64,000 nt of DNA from an uncultured Muribaculaceae bacterium (GTDB taxonomy: Bacteria; Bacteroidota; Bacteroidia; Bacteroidales; Muribaculaceae). Position numbers and translations under genes: made by a program. The DNA lies in NCBI GenBank assembly GCA_947628305.1, contig CANQZG010000009.1, forward strand, positions 62,001 through 126,000, in the 5' to 3' direction. How positions within the stretch are numbered: the stretch's first letter is position 1; the number at the start of each line of letters is the position of its first letter. Shown here in pieces: positions 54,517-62,549 of this stretch. The notes beneath the pieces are model-generated. The model was not told the origin of the DNA. It did not search any database and saw only the letters and a list, made by a program, of their open reading frames with translations.

Positions 54517-54552
54517 CAGGGACGCTTCGTAGGGACGCTTTTCAAAGCGTCC
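54517..54552. repeat. REP unit plus partial direct copy upstream of the RAYT gene
   Basis: A half unit, CAGGGACGCTTC (54517-54528), is followed by a full unit with GTAG (54529-54532) and stem GGACGCTTT (54533-54541)/AAAGCGTCC (54544-54552). It lies between the start of the transposase gene and the 3' end of the next gene. Confidence 0.87.
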
Positions 54553-54583
54553 CAATGCTATCCACAGCGACAATGCGCCACCG

Positions 54584-55678
54584 TTACATGTAGCGGGCGA
54601 CGGCGTCGGACAGACGGGTGACATCCTCCACGCGCTCGGCGATTTCACCCTGGCGGTTAAAGATGTAGGTGGTGGGGACACCTGTCACGTTGTACTGCAT
54701 CAGGTTCTTCGCGCCGTCGGCCGGGGAATTGTAAACCGTTATCCACGGTATATTCTTGGCCGACTGACGCCACAGGTATTCATCCTCGTCAATCGACACC
54801 TGAAATATCTCAAGTCCCTGTGAGTGATACTTTTCATATATCTTGTTGAGTTCACGGTTAAACGCTGGAGAAGCCTCGTCGGCATACACAGTAAAGTTTA
54901 ATATGACAACCTTACCCTGCTTTGCAAGTGCCTCAAGAGAGTGCTTCTTCCCAAGGTTGTCATAGAGCGATATGTCGAATATCTTCACCTCGTCAACGAC
55001 CATGGTGTCCCTCGGCGTGGTCGGCGGAAGGGTAGCGACACGGTTGGAGAGGAAAAGATTCTTCAAATAGGCCGTTCGGGGGTCGTTGGGGCGGAACTGC
55101 GTGAACGCATTGGCGACCGCACCTATAAGACGCAGGTCCTTGGGGTCGCCCGGATTGTAAATTGACACCCCTCCTATTTTTTTATTTATAATGTAGTAGG
55201 CCACAATGCCCGAAGGGTCACCGAGCAACATCCCGCCGAGGTCCCGCTTCAAAAGCGAATCGCTCGCGATGGCATTGATTCCATTTTTGTTGACCACGGC
55301 CATCACACGCCGGTCAACCTCCATCAACGTCTCGGCCGCTGGTGTCCCGCCCAAGGTGTATTCCGAGTCAAATGCGTCGGCACGGGAGACGACATTCACT
55401 GTCTCTATGCTGTCGATAGGGAAATACAATGTCTTGTCGTCAAGGCGCAGACGGTAGATGTCGGGGTAACCGGCGGCTGCATGACTGTAGGCGAATTTCC
55501 CCGACTCATCGAGCTTGACCGAGTCGAGCGCGTACCATCTCCCGTTATCCGAAGCCTCTATCATCATGGTCTCTCCGTCAGCACCCTCGATTGTGCCGTT
55601 GACAGTCCACTCATTGCGGTGACCGCATGCCGTCATCAATAGGGCGGCCATTGACATTAATATATATTTTTTTGGCAT
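54584..55678 (-). CDS. DUF4369/TlpA-like lipoprotein with thioredoxin fold lacking the CXXC site
   Basis: The 364-residue lipoprotein (signal LLMTACGHRNEW, C18) has an N-terminal DUF4369-type beta domain (about 22-110, WTVNGTIEGADGETMMIEAS), a helical linker, and a C-terminal AhpC/TlpA-type thioredoxin domain (about 230-364): GKVVILNFTVYADEASPAFN, LNKIYEKYHSQGLEIFQVSI, and the cis-proline region NVTGVPTTYIFNRQGEI. Where active members have W-C-x-x-C after the NF(W/T) strand, this one has YADEAS, so it cannot form the redox disulfide. It may act as a binding or assembly protein. Its promoter element is at 55704-55711. Confidence 0.88.
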   Translation of the reverse strand: MPKKYILMSMAALLMTACGHRNEWTVNGTIEGADGETMMIEASDNGRWYALDSVKLDESGKFAYSHAAAGYPDIYRLRLDDKTLYFPIDSIETVNVVSRADAFDSEYTLGGTPAAETLMEVDRRVMAVVNKNGINAIASDSLLKRDLGGMLLGDPSGIVAYYIINKKIGGVSIYNPGDPKDLRLIGAVANAFTQFRPNDPRTAYLKNLFLSNRVATLPPTTPRDTMVVDEVKIFDISLYDNLGKKHSLEALAKQGKVVILNFTVYADEASPAFNRELNKIYEKYHSQGLEIFQVSIDEDEYLWRQSAKNIPWITVYNSPADGAKNLMQYNVTGVPTTYIFNRQGEIAERVEDVTRLSDAVARYM

Positions 55679-55703
55679 ATTTTCCCATTTAAAGTATTCA
55701 GCG

Positions 55704-55711
55704 CAAATTTA
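55704..55711 (-). promoter_or_regulatory. -7 promoter element (TAAATTTG on the minus strand)
   Basis: A full match to TAnnTTTG, 26 bases upstream of the TlpA-like gene. No -33 box is obvious. Confidence 0.55.
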
Positions 55712-55880
55712 GGAAATTTTATTGATTACACCATCCCCTTATATCTCAAAAAATCGTCCTATACTCACTATTAATTACTCAGCACGTGTATATCCGCCGA
55801 CAATTACTCATTTTAGGGTATTTCGGGCAAATGTTTTCAATATTAATTTTACAATCGAAATATTATATGCGAATGAACAC

Positions 55881-55978
55881 GGGAAAGGTCGATGCACCAC
55901 AGCATCGCCTTCCCGACTGAAAATTGGTTAAAGCACTGCGCACAACGGTTGGGACAATCGGTGTGCGCAATGTTTTTT
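55881..55978 (+). ncRNA. Possible small RNA: hairpin plus orphan terminator
   Basis: A hairpin at 55881-55914 (CGATGC/GCATCG extended by GG/CC and GGGAA/TTCCC) is followed by TGCGCACA (55937-55944)/TGTGCGCA (55962-55969) and a T6 tract at 55973-55978. No plus-strand gene precedes this terminator, so it must end a short non-coding transcript. No clear promoter was found, and the 5' end is a guess. Confidence 0.4.
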
Positions 55979-56198
55979 CATCAAAAGAGCCTTATTTTAA
56001 CACATCGGTCGTCTCTTTAACAAATAACGTTAAAACATCAGACCCCGATGTCACAAACCGCGTCTTATCACGTCTTATCAATAGAAAGGTAAAAATGATT
56101 GATTTGGTCAACCCTGCATGAATACGGCAGGACTGATGAATGTGAACAAAGTGATTAGTAATTCTCGAATTTTAGCTTTTTATCATTAACGCAACAGT

Positions 56199-56243
56199 AC
56201 CGCCGTTCTTCGACGCAGATGTCGGGGAACGGCGGTCATTTTT
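56199..56243 (+). terminator. Orphan terminator
   Basis: ACCGCCGTTC (56199-56208) and GAACGGCGGT (56227-56236) are perfect 10-bp arms followed by CATTTTT. No coding gene on the plus strand lies between 55679 and this point. A TAGCTTTT at 56173 is one base off the -7 consensus. The region 55979-56198 shows only small inverted repeats such as ACATCGG/CCGATGT. Confidence 0.7.
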
Positions 56244-56327
56244 CCGATTTTAGGGCACCAAATGATAAAAAGCGTTAAATATGCGTATATTTTTTCATGA
56301 TTTATGTGTTGTATAACATAATATCAT

Positions 56328-56335
56328 TATTTTTG
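56328..56335 (+). promoter_or_regulatory. -7 promoter element (TATTTTTG) of a short terminated RNA
   Basis: TATTTTTG matches TAnnTTTG. Transcription would start at about 56342. Confidence 0.55.
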
Positions 56336-56341
56336 CATCGT

Positions 56342-56406
56342 GTTTTTCATGGTATTAGATTTAAGGTTAAGAAGATTATTCGTCGGGACGACGAGTAATT
56401 TTTTTT
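56342..56406 (+). ncRNA. Short terminated transcript of about 65 nt upstream of dnaX
   Basis: Right after the -7 element at 56328 comes TGTTTTTCATGGTATTAGAT, TTAAGGTTAA and then an 11-bp hairpin (56375-56385/56389-56399, loop GGA) with a tract of eight T residues. I recall nearly the same leader (TTTTTCAT.GTATTAGATTTA) in front of terminator hairpins at many places in Bacteroidales genomes; that is memory and unchecked. It may be a stand-alone small RNA or an attenuated leader, although dnaX has its own promoter downstream. Confidence 0.55.
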
Positions 56407-56426
56407 GCTTATAGACCATCGGGGCT

Positions 56427-56458
56427 ATTGCCCGCTAAAACTAAAACCGTTATCTTTG
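56427..56458 (+). promoter_or_regulatory. Promoter of dnaX
   Basis: ATTG (56427-56430, 3 of 4 with TTTG), a 20-base spacer and TATCTTTG (56451-56458). The start of transcription near 56465 leaves a leader of about 49 bases to the ATG at 56514. Confidence 0.65.
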
Positions 56459-56513
56459 TGGTACAAAGGTGTCAGACATCGAGACACCACAAACCGAGAA
56501 ACAAATCCCCTTG

Positions 56514-58310
56514 ATGGAAAATTATTTAGTATCAGCGCGGAAATACCGCCCGGCGACCTTTGCCTCGGTCGTGGGACAGAAGGCCCTGACGGCGACGCTG
56601 AAGAACGCCATCGCCACCGAGCGGCTTGCCCACAGCTATCTGTTCTGCGGGTCACGCGGTGTCGGCAAGACCTCATGCGCACGCATCTTCGCAAAGACCA
56701 TCAACTGCGAGCACCTGACTCCCGATGGCGAGGCATGCAACGAGTGTGCATCATGCCGTGCATTCAATTCCGGCAGCTCAATGAATGTCATCGAGCTGGA
56801 CGCCGCCTCCAACAACGGTGTCGACGCGATGCACTCCCTGATTGAGCAGACCCAGGTGCCCCCCACCCTCGGACGCTACCGCGTGTTCATCGTCGATGAG
56901 GTGCACATGCTTTCACAGGCCGCCTTCAACGCGTTTCTGAAAACACTCGAGGAACCGCCATCCTACGTAATATTCATTCTCGCAACAACCGAGAAACACA
57001 AGATTCTCGCAACAATCCTCTCACGATGCCAGATATATGACTTCAACCGCATCTCGACACAGGATATGGTGGAACATCTGTCACATGTGGCGTCAAGCGA
57101 AGGGTTCACAGCCGAGCCTGCCGCGCTGAACGTCATCGCACGTAAAGCCGACGGCGCGATGCGCGATGCCCTGTCGATATTTGACCAAGTGGCGGCCTCC
57201 ACACGCGGCAACATCACCTACAAGGCTACAATCGACAATCTCAACGTCCTTGACAACGCCTATTATGACCGTCTTCTCGAAGCGTTCATTTCCGGGAAAG
57301 TTCTCGATTCCTGGCTCATCTACAAGGAAATACGTGACAAGGGATTTGACTCCCATTTCTTTCTTAACGGCCTGACCGACTATTTCCGCGACCTCATGGT
57401 CGCACGTGACCCCGCGGCATTGCAGTTACTCGAGGCGAGCGATGATGTGAAAACCGCGATGGCGCGGGAGGCGTCACGCTGTACCCCCGACTTCATCTAT
57501 CGGGCGATGTGCCTGTGCAACGATGCCGACCTCAACTACCGCGTGGCATCCAACAAACAATTCCTCGTCGAGGTCACACTCGCCAAGATATGCCAATCGC
57601 TCAGCCCCTCCCCCGGTAACGACGGCCAAGGAGAGGGGCAGTTGAAACCTATAGATAAGGCCGTCACACCCTCACAGGCAACCACCACACCACAGGCCGC
57701 TCCACAAGAAACAAAGCCGGAAAACCCACCGCGCCAGACAGTGCCGACACCCCACCCTGCCGCTGCAATCACGCCCGCCAAGGCACAATCACCCACCGTG
57801 GCGCAACCCACCTCCGTGGCTTCAAACCCGACTTCAAAAACACGACCGACACGCAACCGATTAGGCCCTTCCCTCTCACTCAACTCATCGCCGACACAAC
57901 CCGAGCAATCATCGGCCAAAGCCGCCGCGAAAGCGCAGCAACCGTCACGCCGCGAACCCTTCAATGACGAACGGCTCTACATCCTGTGGCAGCGGTTCAT
58001 CAAGGAGAACCCCCACCAGCACATCCTCATCAACACCATGCGGGCATCCATGCCTGTCAAAAAGGACGGCGAGACTTACACTGTCACGGTCGAGAACGAG
58101 ATGCAACGCGACCTGATACAACAATCGCTGCCGGGGATACTGAAAGCTATGCGTGACGGTCTGGAAAACGATTTTTTCACAATCGAAGTGCACATCAATA
58201 CAGGCGATGCCGCGCCCCACACATGGAACGAACGCCAGGTACTCGAACACCTGTTGCGCGAGAACCCGGCTCTGCAAGGTTTCATGACCGACTTGAAACT
58301 GAAACTGTAA
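56514..58310 (+). CDS. dnaX: DNA polymerase III subunit gamma/tau
   Basis: The 598-residue clamp-loader ATPase starts MENYLVSARKYRPATFASVV. The GTG at 56469 is rejected because it would leave almost no leader and gives a non-family N terminus. It has Walker A GSRGVGKTS (46-54), a zinc-binding set C65/C75/C78/C81, Walker B VDEVHM and the sensor ATILSRCQIYDF. A Pro/Thr/Gln-rich linker (about 385-490) leads to a C-terminal domain (DERLYILWQRFIKENPHQHI onwards) that in the tau form binds the polymerase. I see no clear slippery site for a shorter gamma product. Confidence 0.96.
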   Translation: MENYLVSARKYRPATFASVVGQKALTATLKNAIATERLAHSYLFCGSRGVGKTSCARIFAKTINCEHLTPDGEACNECASCRAFNSGSSMNVIELDAASNNGVDAMHSLIEQTQVPPTLGRYRVFIVDEVHMLSQAAFNAFLKTLEEPPSYVIFILATTEKHKILATILSRCQIYDFNRISTQDMVEHLSHVASSEGFTAEPAALNVIARKADGAMRDALSIFDQVAASTRGNITYKATIDNLNVLDNAYYDRLLEAFISGKVLDSWLIYKEIRDKGFDSHFFLNGLTDYFRDLMVARDPAALQLLEASDDVKTAMAREASRCTPDFIYRAMCLCNDADLNYRVASNKQFLVEVTLAKICQSLSPSPGNDGQGEGQLKPIDKAVTPSQATTTPQAAPQETKPENPPRQTVPTPHPAAAITPAKAQSPTVAQPTSVASNPTSKTRPTRNRLGPSLSLNSSPTQPEQSSAKAAAKAQQPSRREPFNDERLYILWQRFIKENPHQHILINTMRASMPVKKDGETYTVTVENEMQRDLIQQSLPGILKAMRDGLENDFFTIEVHINTGDAAPHTWNERQVLEHLLRENPALQGFMTDLKLKL

Positions 58311-58461
58311 GAGAATGTTTGAGACAATATTCTTCTATCAGGCCGTGACCTCTATTTAAGAGATTTTTTAACAGCTTCTTATTTGGCTGGCATTCAATTT
58401 ATCAGTATCTTCGCCGTGAAACTTGACAGGAGGCTGTAGAGACAGCTCCACAAGTATTTTA
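58311..58461. other. Intergenic stretch after dnaX
   Basis: Only weak inverted repeats are seen here (AGAAT/ATTCT just after the dnaX stop; GGCTGT/ACAGCT near 58432), and an AAGAGATT like the end of the neighbouring MITE-like element. No gene and no firm terminator. Confidence 0.5.
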
Positions 58462-58768
58462 AGAGATTGTCTAAAATTTTAATGAGCATACGCTCATTGA
58501 GCTAAAGGTTCTCATTAGAATTTTTAAGAGCTATTTCGGAGGGAATTTTGAAGGACGAGCGAGGATAATATCGAAATATTTGACGAGCGAGAACTTAAAA
58601 ATTGACCCGAAAGAGCCTTGATAACCTTTAAAACGAATAAGAACGGCGTTTTACGCGCTTTCCGCCCTTTGACTCGGTCATGATGCCCGCATCACTCCCT
58701 CGTCTTCATGACGGAAATCATCGCAAAACACCTACAAAAATTCAATGATAAAAATTTAGACAATCTCT
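58462..58768. mobile_element. MITE-like non-coding element with 14-bp terminal inverted repeats
   Basis: AGAGATTGTCTAAA (58462-58475) and TTTAGACAATCTCT (58755-58768) are perfect inverted ends. Similarity extends inward to about 22 bp with a few mismatches. The 307-bp inside has no convincing reading frame but has a hairpin, AATGAGC-ATAC-GCTCATT (58481-58498). TAA occurs directly outside GAGATT/AATCTC at both ends and may be a target duplication. It looks like a miniature inverted-repeat element or an insertion-sequence relic; the parent transposase is not in the window. Confidence 0.6.
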
Positions 58769-58827
58769 AATATAAGGTGTTATTGACATTTTATCTTCGC
58801 AATTCAAACTTCGCAACTTTGAACCAC

Positions 58828-58998
58828 GAGATGAGGATAAAACGACAATAGCACCTGCATCGGTAGCTTATACCCTGCCCCCAACGGGCGTCAAGTATAA
58901 TGCCAATCGGTGTGGGGCTGTTGTCTTATCAATCTCGAAGGGCATTGCGAAGGCCTGAATTGCTGATAAGACAGAAATACAATCCTCACACCTTTTTT
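58828..58998 (+). ncRNA. Structured RNA or leader with terminator upstream of an exported-protein operon
   Basis: Three stems are seen: TTATAC (58868-58873)/GTATAA (58895-58900) with inner GCCC/GGGC; TGTCTTATCA (58922-58931)/TGATAAGACA (58964-58973); and GGTGTGGGG (58909-58917)/CCTCACACC (58984-58992), directly followed by T6, which makes a terminator. TGAGGAT (58832-58838) could pair with ATCCTCA (58982-58988) instead, which would open the terminator stem and give a closed three-way junction. A near -7 box CAACTTTG is at 58814. It could be a cis-acting leader of the operon at 59069 or an independent RNA. I recognise no known riboswitch family. Confidence 0.5.
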
Positions 58999-59068
58999 AT
59001 ATCCAGGCAAACCAGTCCGCCGACCGAGGGAGGATAAGGCGACGGCATGAAAAAATCATCACATCATT

Positions 59069-60679
59069 ATGAAAAATGTGTTCAAATCTGTCATTTTCAT
59101 TACAGCGTTAATCCTCACAATCTCAACCGCCGATGCCGCATCACGCAAAAAGAAACGCGTCAAGACAGTCAAACAACCGACTATCGAACAAGTCATCCAT
59201 GCCATTGACTCAATCAGCCGCACCGAGACCGGGGCCGCCGACTCCATGAGATTCACACAACCCACCAGGACAGCGATATATGTATCCAACCTACCGACGG
59301 CTATCAACCGAAAGGCATTATCACGCCACTACGAGGACAAGATGGTACGTTTCTCCGAGACTCAACAGGAGGATTCCCTGCAACAGGCATGCACGACCGT
59401 CCTGTTGATGAACGACACCGACAACATGCCGATGGCCTACGAGGGACTCGCACAGATATATGCCACGCGCGGCGACACCGACAATCTGAAAAGAACGCTC
59501 GACAGCTATGAACGGCTCTCATCCGAACTTCCCGGCGACACATACAAGGGCACAATCGCACAGTTACGCGAGGAATATGACGACGTTCTCCACCCCGAAC
59601 GCTTCGCCGAACGGATGCGGGGCACTTGGGTCAGTTATGACCTCAAAAGTGCCAACGGGGACATGCTCAACTACCCCTACATAACCCTCAACATCAATGA
59701 CATCAACAAGAACACCGGCATATATCTGCCCTACTTTCCCGGCAACACTCCGCAACAGGAGGATTGGGATTTATTCTCACTAAAGACATCTCAATATGTA
59801 GGCGGTTACAACGGACACATCGAGGCTTCATTCGGAAGCGAGAGACTTAACCGTGGTGATGCCACGTTCGCAAAAGCCGGGTTTGAGTCCACCCGCAAAT
59901 TCCGCGCCGACATGCGCGGAAACATCGCGGCTTCAAAAGGCAAGTTCGGAGACAAACTCGCCGCGACGGCCGCGACCGAAATCACCGCGACACTTCTTGA
60001 TGGATTATTCAGCAGCACGGCGCAGTCATCCAAGAAAATCGCGGCACTGAACCTGCAACTCGACCAAGTGTCACCCGTGGTGTTGAAAGGCAACGCCGAG
60101 TATTACAAATATTCGGTCAACGTCAATCAGATGAACTATTACCAACCACGCCCCACCTATTCAGGCAAAGTCAGCTTTGTAAAATGGGAGTCCGCCGATG
60201 GAGTGTATTTCATCGACTCAAAAGAGAAAATCCACTCGGTATCGCCCATTTCATCGCTCGACCTGACACGTTACAACGAAATCAGGGAAAAATTCTCATG
60301 GAAACGGCCAAAATACTGGATACCGACAGCGGCATGTGAAGTCGGTGGCGCGGCCATGATGATTGGCGGAATAATAATGTGCTGTGACATCTCAAAAAAA
60401 GATGCTAATGGCAATCAGATATATGACAGCGACGGCACAAAAGCCATAAACAACGGCAAACTTGTCGGTGGCATAATCTTGATGCTCACGGGCGAGATGA
60501 CAATGATTATCCCGCCATGTCTCATATATTCAAGCCGCGTGGGGAAACGCCGTGCAGCCATGGCCGAACTCAACCGCGAAAACATGCGGCGCCTCGAACG
60601 CAAGGCAGTGATGTCGATTCAACCCGGCGTCGACCCATTCAACCAGTCACTCGGATTAAACGCCAGCATCAGATTCTGA
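59069..60679 (+). CDS. Exported/membrane protein of unknown function, first of a three-gene operon
   Basis: The 536-residue protein is not one I recognise. It has a signal peptide (about 1-24, ending TADAA), a basic stretch SRKKKRVK, and a helical TPR-like region at about 90-165 (AYEGLAQIYATRGDTDNLKR). There is a beta-rich middle with GTWVSYDLKSANGDMLNYPY, and two hydrophobic segments at about 410-433 (CEVGGAAMMIGGIIMCC) and 455-478 (LVGGIILMLTGEMTMIIPPC). It ends FNQSLGLNASIRF, a terminal aromatic residue as in outer-membrane proteins. It lies 7 bases before the next gene. The structured RNA with a terminator is upstream, so the operon may be controlled by transcription termination. Confidence 0.8.
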   Translation: MKNVFKSVIFITALILTISTADAASRKKKRVKTVKQPTIEQVIHAIDSISRTETGAADSMRFTQPTRTAIYVSNLPTAINRKALSRHYEDKMVRFSETQQEDSLQQACTTVLLMNDTDNMPMAYEGLAQIYATRGDTDNLKRTLDSYERLSSELPGDTYKGTIAQLREEYDDVLHPERFAERMRGTWVSYDLKSANGDMLNYPYITLNINDINKNTGIYLPYFPGNTPQQEDWDLFSLKTSQYVGGYNGHIEASFGSERLNRGDATFAKAGFESTRKFRADMRGNIAASKGKFGDKLAATAATEITATLLDGLFSSTAQSSKKIAALNLQLDQVSPVVLKGNAEYYKYSVNVNQMNYYQPRPTYSGKVSFVKWESADGVYFIDSKEKIHSVSPISSLDLTRYNEIREKFSWKRPKYWIPTAACEVGGAAMMIGGIIMCCDISKKDANGNQIYDSDGTKAINNGKLVGGIILMLTGEMTMIIPPCLIYSSRVGKRRAAMAELNRENMRRLERKAVMSIQPGVDPFNQSLGLNASIRF

Positions 60680-60686
60680 CAATACT

Positions 60687-62549
60687 ATGAAAACATTATT
60701 AGCGATTGCATTAATGTGCATCCCGGCTTCCCTCCCGGCACAGTTCCTGTGGTCCAACGCAGCCAGTGCCGAGGCGGAACGCCGGTACAATGAACTGTAC
60801 GGCGACGGTGGATGGGGTCGCGAACGGCAGGAACGGCTGAACCAAGGCCTGAAACGCATCAACGACCAATATGAAGACCAAATCCGCCGCATCCGGGAAT
60901 GGAATCCTATACTTCCCGGAATTAACAACGACCAACAAAAACTGACATCGACCCCACGCGGAGGAATCCAAATCACCAATGACCCGCCACGCACAACACC
61001 CCACCGCAAAGGAAACTCGCGCCGGCAACAGGAGGAATTACGCCAACGGCAGCGCGACAATGAGCACCGTGCATGGCTTGAGGAACGGCGCGAACAACAA
61101 CGCGAGGCGGCACGACGTCAACGGGAGCGTGAACGCCTCCGCGCCGAGGAGGATTTCCATCACCGACAGCAAATCAAAGCCGAGGTCTCGGCAACGGAAT
61201 ATATCCGCGAGGGAGCACGGACACAACGGCTATCGGATGCCGCCGAATGGCGCACACACGAAGGGGCCGACATCCTTGACCGAACCCATACAGCATCGGG
61301 ACTCATGCGCCGGGGAATGGGCAACAACTTCGGGGACGGAACGATATCGGGCAACCGCCACCGCATGCGTCCTCTTAAACGCAAAGATGACGGATTCCGC
61401 CTCGACCCGCACGCGATTCCGTGGGCGACGATGGCCGCCGATGCCCAACCATGGGAAAACTGGCGTGAGAATCTCAAGGTCACTTATCTCCCTTACTCCG
61501 TCCCCGCACCCGAGACAAACCTGAAGGAATCCACGCCTGAACCGCGCGTGCTCCTCACAAGTCCGCAACAATGGAGTGACATCGAGCAGCGCATACCCTC
61601 CGAACGGTTCGACATGATTAAGGCTGTCATCTATGACGTAAACGGCGGAGTGTTTCCTCAGCTGTCCTATAACCCTGACACCAAACAATACGAAATGCTC
61701 ATGCTCGACAAGAACCGCATCCTTAAACTCGATGAGGACGGCGGGAAACTCACTATCGAGACACGCACCGAAAAGGACAACTCCGTCAAGAACGCGTTGG
61801 AAAGCGTGTCGTTGTCGGCCAACGCCGAAACAACCGGTATGACAATTCTCGGAGCAGACACAAACATGAAAATAGGCTCATCCTACACCCCGTTCAAGGG
61901 TAAAGTTTCAGAAAATGCAGGAATCGGGAATCTGAAAGTGAAACCCGGAGAAAAAGACTATCTCGAATACAAGCAGACAATTAGAGAAAACAATTTGGAG
62001 AAGGAAAAAGGAAAAGATTCATACATACTCACTGACAAATCCAAGAAACAAGAGATTGGGACCAAAGCGTCTCTATCGGCAAATACGACACTGGTGGAGA
62101 AACCTTCGTTGAAAACCGAAACATTCTATTTCGGAGGGGTCAGCGAAAAAGTAGCCTTGGGATGGGAACGCGGTGTTGCCGGGCCTAAAGTCAAAGCCAA
62201 TGCCAAGTTTGAGAGCAGGGTATCGACCAAAGGTATAAAACACACAGCATCGGTAAACGCCGAAGCCACATTGATTGAAGGGAATATCGGTGGTACCACG
62301 GTCTTTAAAGTCCCGTGGTATGACGGCGTGTGCTTTTCCCATGTAAACGGGAGCGGGGGAATCGGATACAAATATTCACGAAAACGCAACCTGTCAAAAT
62401 CGGGGAAAGATGAACAAATCCAACAAAGTTTCTCATTAGGTTCGGTTCCGCTGGCATTTACGGCTAAAGGTGCGATTGTCAGATGCACCCCCATGAGAGA
62501 CATAAACGAAGCGTTAAAGAAAGCCCAATCCAACCCCTCCTCACAATGA
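60687..62549 (+). CDS. Exported protein with long charged coiled-coil and beta-rich C-terminal domain, unknown function
   Basis: The 620-residue protein has a signal peptide (about 1-19, ending LPAQF). Residues about 25-190 are very rich in Arg, Gln and Glu (RQERLNQGLKRINDQYEDQI, EERREQQREAARRQRERERL) and should form a long helix or coiled coil. The last 200 residues are beta-rich with alternating polar and nonpolar residues (KVALGWERGVAGPKVKANAK, TASVNAEATLIEGNIGGTTV), possibly a repetitive beta structure. I do not recognise a family. Its stop overlaps the next start by ATGA. Arg-rich helices followed by a separate C-terminal domain are seen in some secreted multi-domain effectors, but there is no direct evidence for that here. 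Confidence 0.8.
   Translation: MKTLLAIALMCIPASLPAQFLWSNAASAEAERRYNELYGDGGWGRERQERLNQGLKRINDQYEDQIRRIREWNPILPGINNDQQKLTSTPRGGIQITNDPPRTTPHRKGNSRRQQEELRQRQRDNEHRAWLEERREQQREAARRQRERERLRAEEDFHHRQQIKAEVSATEYIREGARTQRLSDAAEWRTHEGADILDRTHTASGLMRRGMGNNFGDGTISGNRHRMRPLKRKDDGFRLDPHAIPWATMAADAQPWENWRENLKVTYLPYSVPAPETNLKESTPEPRVLLTSPQQWSDIEQRIPSERFDMIKAVIYDVNGGVFPQLSYNPDTKQYEMLMLDKNRILKLDEDGGKLTIETRTEKDNSVKNALESVSLSANAETTGMTILGADTNMKIGSSYTPFKGKVSENAGIGNLKVKPGEKDYLEYKQTIRENNLEKEKGKDSYILTDKSKKQEIGTKASLSANTTLVEKPSLKTETFYFGGVSEKVALGWERGVAGPKVKANAKFESRVSTKGIKHTASVNAEATLIEGNIGGTTVFKVPWYDGVCFSHVNGSGGIGYKYSRKRNLSKSGKDEQIQQSFSLGSVPLAFTAKGAIVRCTPMRDINEALKKAQSNPSSQ

Noticed and set aside
58828-58998. Identification of the structured RNA as 6S RNA, tmRNA or RNase P RNA
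   Set aside because: There is no central 6S-type bubble with long closing stem, no tRNA-like CCA end and no RNase P core sequences. I leave it unnamed.
59006-59013. GGCAAACC resembling a piece of the c-di-GMP-I riboswitch
   Set aside because: The rest of the aptamer (second conserved helix and its receptor) is missing, and the piece lies after the terminator.
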